Origin: Mycolicibacterium malmesburyense
GTDB taxonomy: Bacteria; Actinomycetota; Actinomycetes; Mycobacteriales; Mycobacteriaceae
Direction of reading: 5' to 3'
NCBI RefSeq assembly: GCF_001050015.1
Contig: NZ_CVTB01000291.1
Location: forward strand, 80,087 to 144,086
DNA length: 64,000 bases
The translations under genes and the position numbers were made by a program. The notes beneath the pieces are model-generated. The model had not been told where the DNA came from, made no database searches, and saw only the letters and a list, made by a program, of their open reading frames with translations. Shown here in pieces: positions 16,765 to 25,839 of this stretch; within the stretch, counting starts at the first letter, position 1, and each line of letters begins with the position of its first letter.

Positions 16765-17938
16765 AGATCAGGTCCCGCTGAATCTCGCTGGTGCCGCCGC
16801 CGATGGTGTGCAGCAGCGAGAGCAGCAGGCCTTCCGAGAAGTGACCGTCCAGCACGGCCTCGGGGTCGTCGGGCATCAGCGCGCCCGCGGGGCCCAGGAT
16901 CCGGGCGCCCAGTGCGCGAAGCTCGGCAGTCAGTTCCGAGTGGTACAGCTTGGACAGCGACGGCAGCGCCGGATCCAACGATCCCGCCGCCTGTAGGTGT
17001 GCGATCCGGTAGGACAGGATCCGTCCCACCTCCACCCGCTCGACCGCCCGTGCCAGCGCCAGCCGGTTGGTCGGATCCGCCAGCGGGTCATGGTGTTTCC
17101 CGCGCTGCGCATGGCACCAGTCGACGAGCTCGTCGAGATAGCGCTGAGCCTGTGCGGCACGGGTCACGTTCGATCGTTCGGCGTTCAGCAGAGCCTTGGC
17201 GACCTTCCAGCCGTCACCCTCCGCGCCGACCAGGTTCGCCGCGGGCACCCGCACATCGTCGAAGAACTCTTCGGCGAATGTCGGGTAACCCGTCATCGAT
17301 CTGATGGGCCGGCGGGTGATGCCCGGGCTGGAGAGGTCGACGAGGAAGAACGAGATCCCCGCCTGCCGTTTCTCGCCCACGGGCGAGGTCCTGGCGAGCA
17401 CGAAGATCCAGTCGGCCAGCACGCCGTTGCTCGTCCACGTCTTCTGCCCGTTGAGCACGTAGTGATCGCCGTTGCGACGCGCGGTCATCCGCAACGCTGC
17501 CAAATCGGATCCGGCCTCGGGTTCGGAGTACCCCTGCGCCCACATCCGCTCCGAGCGCGCGATCAGCGGCAGGTGCTCGCGCTGTTGTTCGGGGGTGCCG
17601 AAGCGAAAAAGCACCGGCGCCAGCATGTTCACCCCGTTCGTGTTGACCAGCGGCGCCCCCGCGTAGGCGAGTTCCTCCCTGATGACCACCTGTTCGACGA
17701 CGCCGAGGCCGCCGCCTTCGTACTCCGCGGGCCAATGCGGAACGAACCAGCCCTGGGCGTGCAGCGTGCGACAGAACGCCACCGCCCGTTCGTGGCCTTC
17801 GCGGGGCAGGTAGTCGGGGTTGGCGGCGGTGCGGCGGAACTCGTCGGGCAAGTTGTCGGCCAGCCAGCTGCGGACCGACTCGCGCAACCGCTCGACGCGT
17901 TCCCCGCCGCCGAACCGGACGATCGGCCTCAGCGGCAT
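16736..17938 (-). CDS. Acyl-CoA dehydrogenase, large-subunit type
   Basis: A 400-residue ACAD with the full three-domain build: QGYSEPEAGSDLA and NGQKTWTS in the middle beta domain (FAD and substrate contacts), and GGGTSEIQRD near the C-terminus. This is the 'EIQR' class that forms heterotetramers with 'GFTWEH' subunits in steroid degraders. Its own operon partner is a crotonase (17941), not a second ACAD; the lone small subunit at 955 could be its partner, which is speculative. The 3' end overlaps the convergent crotonase by 29 bases. Confidence 0.9.
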   Translation of the reverse strand: MPLRPIVRFGGGERVERLRESVRSWLADNLPDEFRRTAANPDYLPREGHERAVAFCRTLHAQGWFVPHWPAEYEGGGLGVVEQVVIREELAYAGAPLVNTNGVNMLAPVLFRFGTPEQQREHLPLIARSERMWAQGYSEPEAGSDLAALRMTARRNGDHYVLNGQKTWTSNGVLADWIFVLARTSPVGEKRQAGISFFLVDLSSPGITRRPIRSMTGYPTFAEEFFDDVRVPAANLVGAEGDGWKVAKALLNAERSNVTRAAQAQRYLDELVDWCHAQRGKHHDPLADPTNRLALARAVERVEVGRILSYRIAHLQAAGSLDPALPSLSKLYHSELTAELRALGARILGPAGALMPDDPEAVLDGHFSEGLLLSLLHTIGGGTSEIQRDLISTTGLGLPR

Positions 17939-17940
17939 GC

Positions 17941-18753
17941 TCAGACCCGGTCAGCGGGTTTGGCTGCCCTCTTCATCAGCTCCCTCATGTAATCCTGGAA
18001 CTCCTTCGACCCGGTGACGACCGCCTGCAGGTCGTTGGTGGCCTGCTGGTGGGTGCGAAAGCCCATGGTCTCCCAGGCCCGCATGATGCCCGCCTTCGTG
18101 GCCTGCAGCGTGATCAACGGCGCCTTGGCGATCCTGGTGGCCAGCTCCTCTACCGTGCTCTCCAATTCATCGGCCGGTACGACGCGGTTGACCAACCCGA
18201 ACTCCAGGGCCTGCTCGGCCGAGATCTTCTGCGCGGTATAGAGGTACTCCGCGGCACGCTTGTAGTTCATGAACACCCAGGGCTCGAACATCGTCTCGGC
18301 CCCCGGCAGCCCGAACCCGGGCACAAGCGGCATCTGGAACCAGGCGTCGTCGGAACAGACCGTGATCTCGGGCAGCAACGCCCAGGTGGTGCCGCCGCCG
18401 ATCGCGTATCCGTGCACCTGAGAGATGACCGGTTTCGGAAACTCCCACAGCTTCAACACCGGCCACAGGAACAGTTGTGCAGCCGAACGCCACACCTTGC
18501 CCGAGGCGTCCAATTCCGCCTTGAACTCCGGGTAACTGCCGTCGGGTACGTGACCCGAGCAGAAACCCTTTCCGTTGGCCTTGATGATGACGACCTTGAT
18601 GTCATAGTCGTACTGCGCGTCGTCGAGCGCCTCGTTGACGCTGTGCACCATCTGGGAGGTCTGGGCGTTGGCACGTTCGGGATTGTTGAGAATGATCCGG
18701 GCGATCGGACCGTCCTTCTCATAGATGACATGGTCCAGGGTCCGCGTTTCCAA
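17941..18753 (-). CDS. Enoyl-CoA hydratase/isomerase family protein
   Basis: A 270-residue crotonase-fold protein, with GFCSGHV and IGGGTTWALLPE as oxyanion-hole segments. The start appears to be TTG at 18753, with GGAGG about ten bases before it. The C-terminal segment is longer than usual and rich in charged residues (MRELMKRAAKPADRV). It leads a two-gene operon with the ACAD at 16736 and is divergent from the P450 gene at 18845, with operator site E between. Confidence 0.87.
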   Translation of the reverse strand: METRTLDHVIYEKDGPIARIILNNPERANAQTSQMVHSVNEALDDAQYDYDIKVVIIKANGKGFCSGHVPDGSYPEFKAELDASGKVWRSAAQLFLWPVLKLWEFPKPVISQVHGYAIGGGTTWALLPEITVCSDDAWFQMPLVPGFGLPGAETMFEPWVFMNYKRAAEYLYTAQKISAEQALEFGLVNRVVPADELESTVEELATRIAKAPLITLQATKAGIMRAWETMGFRTHQQATNDLQAVVTGSKEFQDYMRELMKRAAKPADRV

Positions 18754-18782
18754 CCTGCCCGTCCCTCCTCGACTTCAGTGTT

Positions 18783-18805
18783 GTACAGAATTACGCGGAG
18801 TGTAC
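18783..18805. promoter_or_regulatory. Operator-like inverted repeat, site E
   Basis: GTACA, 13 bases, TGTAC, with a perfectly complementary pair of arms that both carry the same change from GAACA/TGTTC. The compensating change in both arms supports a real dyad. A TACCAT -10-like box (18803-18808) overlaps the right arm and points to the P450 at 18845; the crotonase operon runs the other way. Confidence 0.65.
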
Positions 18806-18844
18806 CATTGTTTAACGCCTGACCACCCAGGAAAGGACCAGCCG

Positions 18845-20041
18845 ATGGTGACAGCGGAGTTGCGCTGGGATCCGTTCGACCGTGCCCTGCACAAGAATCC
18901 CTACGAGGTGTGGCGACGACTGCGCGATGAGGCGCCTGTCTACTACAACGAGCAGTATGACTTTTACGCGTTGAGCCGGTTCGACGACGTGCTGTCGGCC
19001 TCCCTCGACACCGAGACGTTCTCTTCCGAGCACGGCATCACGTTGGATGCGATCACGCCCGAACCGTGGCCACCCCCGAAGGCGATGATCATGATGGATC
19101 CGCCCGACCACACGGCCATGCGAAAAATGGTCAACCGCACATTCTTTCGGAGCAAGATCGCCGAGCTCGAGGACCGGGTGCGCACGTTGTGCCGCGGATA
19201 TCTGGAGCCCCATGTCGGCAGCGGGGGATTCGACTACGTCCGTGACTTCTCCATGAAGCTACCGGTCATGGTGATCAGTTCGTTGCTGGGCTTCCCGGAA
19301 GAAGACCATGACAATCTGCGTGAGTGGACGGATCTGCAGCTTCACCGAGAGGAGGGCACTGCGGAGCTCAGCGAGTTGGGCCAACAGGCCAACGAGAAGC
19401 TCTTCGGGTATTACAAAGAACAAATTCAGAAGCGCCGGGTGAACAGCACCAGCGATATCGTCGGCAACCTGATGGACTCCGACCTGGTGCAGCCCGGCCG
19501 AGAAACTCGTCGTCTCGACGACGGCGAAGTACTGTTCTTCATCGCGCTCATCAACGTGGCGGGCAACGAGACCGTCGCGCGACTGCTCGGCTGGACGGCG
19601 TTGACGCTCGCGCGCTTTCCTGGCGAACGCGCGAAACTCGTCGAGAACCCCGGCCTCATCGGAGGCGCGGTCGAGGAACTACTGCGATATGAGGCACCGT
19701 CACCCGTGCAGGGCCGCTTCACGCTGCACGACACCACCTTTCACGACACCGTGATACCGGCCGACTCCAAGGTCGCGCTGTTGACGGGCTCGGCCGGGCG
19801 TGACGAACGCCAGTACCCGAACCCCGACGTCTTCGACGTCAACCGCACCGGCATCCGGCACCTCAGTTTCGGCCACGGCGCGCACTTCTGCCTGGGCGCC
19901 GCGCTCGCCCGACTGGAGGCCAGGGTGGCCATCGAGGAGACCCTGGCCCGCTTCCCGACGTGGGAGGTGGACGAGGACGCCGTCGAATACGTCCACACCA
20001 ATTCGGTGCGCGGTCCGGCGAGCGTGCCGATCCTGCTGTGA
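18845..20041 (+). CDS. Cytochrome P450
   Basis: A 398-residue soluble bacterial P450. The heme-binding loop is FGHGAHFCLG with the proximal thiolate Cys349. The I-helix reads AGNET (239-243), and EELLR supplies the ExxR pair. ATG 18845 follows a GGAAAGGA ribosome site. It should hydroxylate a hydrophobic substrate using electrons from a ferredoxin; no ferredoxin or reductase gene lies nearby. It is first in a P450-ECH-P450 operon under site E. Confidence 0.93.
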   Translation: MVTAELRWDPFDRALHKNPYEVWRRLRDEAPVYYNEQYDFYALSRFDDVLSASLDTETFSSEHGITLDAITPEPWPPPKAMIMMDPPDHTAMRKMVNRTFFRSKIAELEDRVRTLCRGYLEPHVGSGGFDYVRDFSMKLPVMVISSLLGFPEEDHDNLREWTDLQLHREEGTAELSELGQQANEKLFGYYKEQIQKRRVNSTSDIVGNLMDSDLVQPGRETRRLDDGEVLFFIALINVAGNETVARLLGWTALTLARFPGERAKLVENPGLIGGAVEELLRYEAPSPVQGRFTLHDTTFHDTVIPADSKVALLTGSAGRDERQYPNPDVFDVNRTGIRHLSFGHGAHFCLGAALARLEARVAIEETLARFPTWEVDEDAVEYVHTNSVRGPASVPILL

Positions 20042-20838
20042 GCACCACCGGACTGACCGCGCGCACCGAGGACGGGGTGCGGTGGTTGGTACTGGACCGC
20101 GCGGACGTCGGCAACTCCGTGACCCGGGCGATGCAGCGGGACCTCATCGACAACTTGGAGCGCGCATCGAGCGATCCCGGCATCCGTGCCCTCGTGTTGA
20201 CCGGCGCGGGCATCAGGCACTTCTGCACCGGCCCCAACCTGCGCGACCCCGAGATGCGGCCGAGCCAGGACCGGGTCGCCGGTGACGCCGCGCGCAGGCT
20301 TCGCACCGGATCACAGGCCGTGGTGTCGGCGATATTGGACTGTGAAAAGCCGGTCGTCTGCGCACTGAACGGCGTCGCCGCCGGTGTCGGCGCGAGCATG
20401 GTCCTGGCGTGCGACCTGATCGTCGCCGCCGAAAGTGCGCGGCTGATCGAGCTGTTCGTGCGACGCGGCCTGGCGCCCGACGGCGGTGCCGCCTACCTAC
20501 TCGCGCGGAAGGTGCCGTTCAACATCGCCAAGGAACTGCTGATGTTCGGCGAGGAGATCACCGCCCAGGAGGCGCATCGCATCGGGTTGGTGAACAAGGT
20601 CGTCGCCGACGATCAGCTCACCGCGGAAGTGACGGCGTGGGCCCAGCGCCTCGCGCGCGGAGCGACACGCGGGATCGCCGCCGCCAAGGCGATGCTCAAC
20701 CAAGCCCTCGACGTGGACCGCGCCGCGGCATTCGATACCGAGGCACTTCTCGTCGAGCAGGTGGCAGCCACCGATGACGTCGCCGAGGGGATGGCGGCCT
20801 TCATGGAGAAACGCGACCCGACGTTCCGCGGACGGTAG
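20038..20838 (+). CDS. Enoyl-CoA hydratase/isomerase family protein
   Basis: A 266-residue crotonase-fold protein whose GTG start overlaps the P450 stop (GTGA). The first oxyanion segment is HFCTGPNL, a slight departure from FxxGxD, and the second is AAGVGASMVLACD. The C-terminus MAAFMEKRDPTFRGR matches ordinary enoyl-CoA hydratases. Its placement between two P450 genes suggests it processes an oxidised CoA ester, but this is inference. Confidence 0.88.
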   Translation: MSTTGLTARTEDGVRWLVLDRADVGNSVTRAMQRDLIDNLERASSDPGIRALVLTGAGIRHFCTGPNLRDPEMRPSQDRVAGDAARRLRTGSQAVVSAILDCEKPVVCALNGVAAGVGASMVLACDLIVAAESARLIELFVRRGLAPDGGAAYLLARKVPFNIAKELLMFGEEITAQEAHRIGLVNKVVADDQLTAEVTAWAQRLARGATRGIAAAKAMLNQALDVDRAAAFDTEALLVEQVAATDDVAEGMAAFMEKRDPTFRGR

Positions 20839-20886
20839 CGGCGCCCACGCCGCCGGCCGATGTAGCGACGACCAAGGAGGCCGAAG

Positions 20887-22173
20887 ATGGCGCGCAGCAC
20901 TCCCGGGGTGATCGGGCCCTTCGCCAACGCAGTCCGGATGAATGTCGTTGCCGCCGTGCAGAACCGCGCGCGTGGTTATCGGGGGTGGACGGGCGCGGTC
21001 AACACCGATTTCGATCCGATGGATCCTGCGACGGCGTCTGCGCCGTTTGAGGCCTACCGGACTCTCCATCGCAGCGGTCGGGTGCACTACAACCCCCGGC
21101 GGTCCAATTTCATTTTGAGCCGACTCTCCGATGTCAGGACCGCTCTGCGCGATACCGAGTACGTGACGAGCGCCGAAGGCGTCACCCGGCTCAAATTCTC
21201 GGCGCCGCTCGCTGTACTGACCGACGGCGACGAGCATGCCCGGCTGCGCAAGCAGGTCCAGCCGGGCTTCAGTAAGGGCGCGATGGATAGCTGGAAGGGG
21301 ATGACGGAGAAGCTGGCGACCGAACTCGTCACCGAGGTCATCGACTACCCCGGCTGTGATGTGGTGCAGCGACTGGCAATTCCGATGCCCATCCGGATGA
21401 TCGCGCAGATCCTCGGCATACCGGAGTGCGACGCCGACGACTTTCGGCGCTGGTCGGAAGCCGGTGTCGGCATCATGGACTTCTCGCCCACGCCGCGCGG
21501 TGTCGTCGGCGCGGTGAAGTCGATGGCGGCGATGGCCACCTTGCGTCGCTACTTCCTGAACCAGTTTGCCCACGGTGGTTTGAAAGGCTCCGGCACCGTG
21601 CTGGGCCGCCTGCTCGAACACAACAGCGACGGCAGCCTCACTGATGAGCAGCTGTTCCTCATCGCGATCCACCTGCTGATCGCGGGCAACGAAACAACAA
21701 CAAATCTGCTGGGCGGCATGTTCGACACCTTGGCGCACAACCCCGACCAGTACGACATGATCCGAGCCGACCCCGACCTCATCCCCATGGCGGTCGAGGA
21801 GCAGTTGCGCGTGACGACACCGATCCAGAACCTCTACCGGTACACCCGTGCCGACTACGAGATCGCCGGCGTCACGATACCCCGCGGATCTCGAATCCTT
21901 CTGTTGTTCGGCGCGGCCAACCGCGACCCCATCGCGTTTGAGGACCCCGATCAGTACCGTGCGGACCGAAATCCCCGGACGCACATCGCCTTCGGCTACG
22001 GTGCGCACATGTGCGTGGGTGCTCCGCTGGCGAGGATGGAGGCTCAAGCGGTTCTACGTGAACTCGTTTCCCGGGTGTCGCGGATCGACGCGGTTGGCGA
22101 CACGACGTGGTCGCGGCACAGCTCGTTGCGTGGGCCCACGCGGCTTGCGGTCCGGCTCACCCCGGTGCGGTGA
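20887..22173 (+). CDS. Cytochrome P450
   Basis: A 428-residue P450, longer than its neighbours through an N-terminal segment of about 30 residues (MARSTPGVIGPFANAV). Heme loop FGYGAHMCVG with Cys376; I-helix AGNET (266-270); EEQLR for ExxR. A strong AAGGAGG ribosome site precedes the ATG. It is last gene of the P450-ECH-P450 operon. It differs enough from the P450 at 18845 to expect a different regio- or substrate specificity. Confidence 0.93.
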   Translation: MARSTPGVIGPFANAVRMNVVAAVQNRARGYRGWTGAVNTDFDPMDPATASAPFEAYRTLHRSGRVHYNPRRSNFILSRLSDVRTALRDTEYVTSAEGVTRLKFSAPLAVLTDGDEHARLRKQVQPGFSKGAMDSWKGMTEKLATELVTEVIDYPGCDVVQRLAIPMPIRMIAQILGIPECDADDFRRWSEAGVGIMDFSPTPRGVVGAVKSMAAMATLRRYFLNQFAHGGLKGSGTVLGRLLEHNSDGSLTDEQLFLIAIHLLIAGNETTTNLLGGMFDTLAHNPDQYDMIRADPDLIPMAVEEQLRVTTPIQNLYRYTRADYEIAGVTIPRGSRILLLFGAANRDPIAFEDPDQYRADRNPRTHIAFGYGAHMCVGAPLARMEAQAVLRELVSRVSRIDAVGDTTWSRHSSLRGPTRLAVRLTPVR

Positions 22174-22175
22174 GC

Positions 22176-22265
22176 TCAGCGCAGCCTGGCACGTAATGCG
22201 TTGAGCGTCAGATAGATCGGGTATGCGATTGGCAATGCGATATTCGCCGTGCGGGTTCTGGTCAT
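22176..22265 (-). CDS. Possible 29-residue small protein
   Basis: A short reading frame starts at ATG 22265, ten bases past the stop of the phosphotransferase-like gene on the same strand, and ends just before the convergent P450 stop. The peptide has a basic start (MTRTRTANI), a hydrophobic middle (ALPIAYPIYL) and a basic end (RARLR), a build often seen in tiny membrane-active proteins. There is no clear ribosome site. I do not recognise it; it may be chance. Confidence 0.3.
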   Translation of the reverse strand: MTRTRTANIALPIAYPIYLTLNALRARLR

Positions 22266-22274
22266 GCTGACCGC

Positions 22275-23627
22275 TTAGCCGAGCAGCTCGGTCAGTGGTG
22301 TCACGTGCCCGATCCGACCGCCGGTCAGGAGCGGTTCCATGAGCAGGAGTTGGCGCATCACCCGACGGTGGAGCAGCGCAATCAATGCGGGGTCGTGATG
22401 CGGCGCCGCGGTCAGGACGAACTTCTCGAGGGTCTCGTCGCCCTCCGCGCGGTCGGCGGGTCGACTCCCGAGCAGATCCTGGATGTCATCGAGGTCGGCG
22501 GCGTCGATGGCGTGCGCGTACTCGCTCACGCGGTGACAAAATTGCGCAACCTTCGCCACGGCGGACCGCTGGTACTCGGCGATACCGGCTGGCACTGGAA
22601 GTGACTCCACCATGGATGCCAGGCCGGCGATCGCGCCGGGGTAGGCCGTGGGCATCGGGTCGGGTAACGACACAGCCGATAGCTGGACGTCGGCCTGGCG
22701 GGCAATCGATTCGATCGCGTGCAGCGATAGGAGATGGAACCACTCGATGTACTGGACGATGTCGGTCAGCGGTAAGTCCAGATGCAGAACGATCGCGACA
22801 CCGAGCGGCGTGCAGAGCGCGAACTTGGCGGTGTGAAACTCGATCGCGGTCCGATCCAGCGGCGTTCCCGAGACCGCCTCATAGCGCCGCAGTACCCGGC
22901 CGAGGTCGCCCATCGGCTCCGTGACGTTGCGCAATCGCAGGCCCGCCAGATCGTGGGAGACGTCGCCGATGTGGGCGAGTTCGACGTCGATCAGGCCGGT
23001 GATCCGGCCATCGGCGTACATGTACTGCCCGGTGTCACCAAGAACGAACGACGGGGTCGACCGGTGAGCCGGGGCGTTGCGTCGCAGCCATCCGATCGCG
23101 AACTCCAGTAACGGTTCCGGGCGCCGCTTGAAGTCCCGATAGCGGGTCACGAACGTCTCGAAATAATCGAGGGCGAGCGCACGTGGACCGTCGGGGATGC
23201 GCACGCCCGCAGCGGCGAACGCCGCCGGGTCGATGGAGTGGGCGCCCACAAGTGCATCGACATAGGAGTCCATGACCGCGTCGACGCCGTGAGCATCGTC
23301 GGTGAGGCATGGATTCGGCGCTCCCGGCAACAGGTCCATCACGATCGCCGATGCCAGAGAACCACACTCGGTGATCTCCCCGTGTATGTGGGGGACGGGG
23401 ATCCGATGCGCCTCCAGCACCCGGAGGATCTCTGCCTCCGCGGCGACGGTGGCAAAGCCGAACCCCTCGCGATCTCCCCGGACGTAGAGGTCGACCTCCC
23501 GACCGCCGCGGTCTGCGGTGACGAACCATGCGGGCCGCCAACGGTGGTGGCGTTCGATGGTGCGCACCGGCCCGATATTCGCTGAGATCCAGTCCTCGAC
23601 GACGGAGTCCACGCCGTGTTCAGTCAC
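22275..23627 (-). CDS. Phosphotransferase-like protein (APH/ACAD10-type kinase fold)
   Basis: A 450-residue protein. The first 300 residues match the aminoglycoside phosphotransferase fold: an ATP-lobe with AEAEILRVLEAHRIPVP, a catalytic loop VLGDTGQYMY with Asp198, and LIDVELAHIGD with metal-ligand Asp214. The usual HGD---N loop is changed (LGD, and Gln for Asn). The C-terminal 150 residues are helical. Such genes often sit with acyl-CoA dehydrogenases, and in ACAD10/11 the fold phosphorylates 4-hydroxyacyl-CoA. That role is possible but unproven. GTG 23627 abuts operator site F. Confidence 0.8.
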   Translation of the reverse strand: MTEHGVDSVVEDWISANIGPVRTIERHHRWRPAWFVTADRGGREVDLYVRGDREGFGFATVAAEAEILRVLEAHRIPVPHIHGEITECGSLASAIVMDLLPGAPNPCLTDDAHGVDAVMDSYVDALVGAHSIDPAAFAAAGVRIPDGPRALALDYFETFVTRYRDFKRRPEPLLEFAIGWLRRNAPAHRSTPSFVLGDTGQYMYADGRITGLIDVELAHIGDVSHDLAGLRLRNVTEPMGDLGRVLRRYEAVSGTPLDRTAIEFHTAKFALCTPLGVAIVLHLDLPLTDIVQYIEWFHLLSLHAIESIARQADVQLSAVSLPDPMPTAYPGAIAGLASMVESLPVPAGIAEYQRSAVAKVAQFCHRVSEYAHAIDAADLDDIQDLLGSRPADRAEGDETLEKFVLTAAPHHDPALIALLHRRVMRQLLLMEPLLTGGRIGHVTPLTELLG

Positions 23628-23628
23628 T

Positions 23629-23651
23629 GGACAATAGTACAGATAGTGTGC
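23629..23651. promoter_or_regulatory. Operator-like inverted repeat, site F
   Basis: GGACA, 13 bases, TGTGC. It begins one base upstream of the GTG start of the phosphotransferase-like gene on the minus strand, and a TAATCT -10-like box for the plus-strand SDR operon lies six bases beyond its right arm. The tight placement implies a leaderless or very short leader transcript for the minus-strand gene. Confidence 0.52.
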
Positions 23652-23708
23652 TCTCGTAATCTCTGAAAGACTCCGCCGCTGAACGGCTGCGACCACACTG
23701 GAGGCATC

Positions 23709-24530
23709 ATGAGCCTGTTCGACGCCTTCTCCTATCGAGACAAGCGTGTCGTCGTCGTCGGTGGCGCCACCGGGATGGGCAATGCCACAGCTCGGCTCGC
23801 TCAGGACGCGGGCGCCGACGTCGTCGTCATGGACTACGCCGACTGCGACCTGCCCGGCGTCACCGCGATCCGAGTGAATCTGGCGGACCGGAACAGCATC
23901 GACACTGCGGTGGCCGAATGCGGGGGCACCGTCAACGCCCTCTTCGCGTGCGCGGGCGTGGCGGACGGTCCCGGCATCGAGCGCATCAACTTCATCGGTC
24001 ACCGCCACCTCATCGAGCGGCTGCGCGCCGAGGACATGCTCCCCCGGGGCAGTGCGATCGGGTTCATCTCGTCGGCGGCCGGGCTCGCCTGGCGGTCGAA
24101 CCTGCCGCAGCTCACCGAATTCCTCGCCATCGTGGACTTCGACACCGCTGCCGCGTGGGCGCTCGACAACGGTTGTGCGCACTACATGTTCACCAAACAG
24201 GCGGTATGCGCTTACGTGGCGCGCGAGGCCATGGATCTCATCTCCGACGGCATCCGCATCAACGCCATCTGCCCCGGTCCCACCGACACGCCACTGGCGC
24301 GGGCCAATGCGGAACTCTGGCTCGACTTCGGTGCCGACTACCGCGCGAAGGTCGGCGTGGCCGCCGCTACGGCGATGGAACAGGCTTACCCGCTGCTGTT
24401 CCTGTGCAGTGATGCGGCGCGCGTCGTCAACGGCATCACAATGGTGACCGACTCGGGATATCTCAGCGCCGGCATCACCGAGGTGTTCCCCGCAGGCACG
24501 CCGATGGCGAAGATGCTGTTGGACGGGTAG
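23709..24530 (+). CDS. Short-chain dehydrogenase, 3-alpha-hydroxysteroid dehydrogenase-like
   Basis: A 273-residue SDR with GGATGMG at 18-24 and the catalytic Tyr159 and Lys163 (YMFTK). The overall build, with a large insert before the tyrosine (ITEF-like LTEFLAIVDFDTAAAWALDN), resembles the 3-alpha-hydroxysteroid dehydrogenase/carbonyl reductase group rather than FabG. That suggests a polycyclic or alicyclic alcohol as substrate, though the family is broad. It heads the operon SDR-SDR-SnoaL-SMP30 with a GGAGG ribosome site. Confidence 0.88.
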   Translation: MSLFDAFSYRDKRVVVVGGATGMGNATARLAQDAGADVVVMDYADCDLPGVTAIRVNLADRNSIDTAVAECGGTVNALFACAGVADGPGIERINFIGHRHLIERLRAEDMLPRGSAIGFISSAAGLAWRSNLPQLTEFLAIVDFDTAAAWALDNGCAHYMFTKQAVCAYVAREAMDLISDGIRINAICPGPTDTPLARANAELWLDFGADYRAKVGVAAATAMEQAYPLLFLCSDAARVVNGITMVTDSGYLSAGITEVFPAGTPMAKMLLDG

Positions 24531-25312
24531 TGGCCATGAGTGCGGACCTCGCGAACAGCGTCGCCGTCGTCACCGGCGCGAGCGGTGGAATCGGCCGTGT
24601 GATCGCGCGGCGGTACGCGCGCAGCGGCGCCACGGTCGCGTTGGTCGCGCGGCGGCCGGACCAACTGGCGGTGACCGCGGATGTGATCGCCGAGGACGGT
24701 GGCCATGCCTCGGTGCACATCGCCGACATCCGGGACGAGACTCAGTGCGGGGACGTCGTTTCCGCGATCATGTCCCGCTGGGGACGCCTCGATGTCCTGG
24801 TCAACAACGCCGCGATACCGGGCACCGATCAGCCGGTCACGGAGGCCACCGTCGACAACTGGAACGAGGTGCTCGCAACGAATCTGGTCGCCCCGATGGT
24901 GTTGTCGCGAGAGGCATTGCGGCAGGCAATGATTCCGGCCGGCAGTGGCAATATCCAGTTTTTGTCCTCGGCCGCGGCGCGTACGGTTCAACCGCATAAG
25001 GCCCACTACGCCGCGGCCAAGCTGGCATTGAGCGCACTGGGGCAGACGCTGGCACTGGAAGTGGGGACCGCGGGGATCCGGGTCAACACCCTGGTGGTCG
25101 GCACGGTAGAGGGTCAGTTGGTCGACAACTACCTGGCCCGGCGGGCGGCCGCCGATGGGGTGAGTCCGGACGAGGTGCGACGCAAACTGGTCGCGTCGAC
25201 CAAAATGGGCCGACTGATCCGCCCGGACGAGGTCGCGGACGTCTCCATCTGGCTGGCCTCCGACGCCGCGTCGGCGATCACCGGCCAGGACATCAACGTG
25301 ACAGGAGGCTGA
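24530..25312 (+). CDS. Short-chain dehydrogenase/reductase
   Basis: A classical SDR of 258-260 residues, with TGASGGIG at 15-22, VNNAA and YAAAK with Tyr160 and Lys164. Either GTG 24530, overlapping the previous stop, or ATG 24536 could start it. It is the second SDR of the operon, so the pair may act in sequence on two hydroxyl groups or at two oxidation levels. The C-terminal INVTGG is typical. Confidence 0.9.
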   Translation: MAMSADLANSVAVVTGASGGIGRVIARRYARSGATVALVARRPDQLAVTADVIAEDGGHASVHIADIRDETQCGDVVSAIMSRWGRLDVLVNNAAIPGTDQPVTEATVDNWNEVLATNLVAPMVLSREALRQAMIPAGSGNIQFLSSAAARTVQPHKAHYAAAKLALSALGQTLALEVGTAGIRVNTLVVGTVEGQLVDNYLARRAAADGVSPDEVRRKLVASTKMGRLIRPDEVADVSIWLASDAASAITGQDINVTGG

Positions 25313-25839
25313 TGCGGATGGCTCACCGCGACCAGGTCGCAATGTTGGTGGCACGCGACGAAATTCGCCAGCTCGCATACCGGTACGCGGCCGCGCTCGA
25401 GTCACGAGACGTCGACGCGATGGTCGACCTGTACTCACCGGATGCCCGCTTCGGCGAATACGGCGACGGTCGAGACGGATTGCGGCGGCTGATGACACAC
25501 AGCCTCGACGGATGCCTATTCGTGGTGATCTTGGTGGCCAACCATTTGATCGACTTCGATGACGACGCACAGGCCCACGGCCAGGTGTGGGCACACTGTT
25601 TCGCCCAGACCGAGGCCGACGGCTTCGTCGAGCAGCTCATCAAATACGAGGATCGCTACGAACTGCGCGACGGCCGGTGGCTGTTCTCGCACCGCAGGCA
25701 CCGCCTGTGGTACGGCATCGGGCACGCCCAGTCGCCGCTGCGCCAACCGGCAGCCAACTGGCCCGCCGGCCAAATCGGAGTCGGCGATATCCCGTTGTCC
25801 GACAGTGTGTTCCGCAGCTGGTGGGCGGGTCGATCGTGA
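25312..25839 (+). CDS. SnoaL-like (NTF2-fold) protein
   Basis: A 175-residue SnoaL_4-type protein: helix DEIRQLAYRYAAALESRDVDAM, then VDLYSPDARFGEYGDG and the strand WLFSHRRHRLWYG. ATG overlaps the SDR stop as TGATG, with GGAGG upstream. It closely resembles the helical and strand pattern of the SnoaL-like protein at 2084 without that protein's Arg-rich tail. Its likely role is ring isomerisation, dehydration or hydration. Confidence 0.85.
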   Translation: MRMAHRDQVAMLVARDEIRQLAYRYAAALESRDVDAMVDLYSPDARFGEYGDGRDGLRRLMTHSLDGCLFVVILVANHLIDFDDDAQAHGQVWAHCFAQTEADGFVEQLIKYEDRYELRDGRWLFSHRRHRLWYGIGHAQSPLRQPAANWPAGQIGVGDIPLSDSVFRSWWAGRS

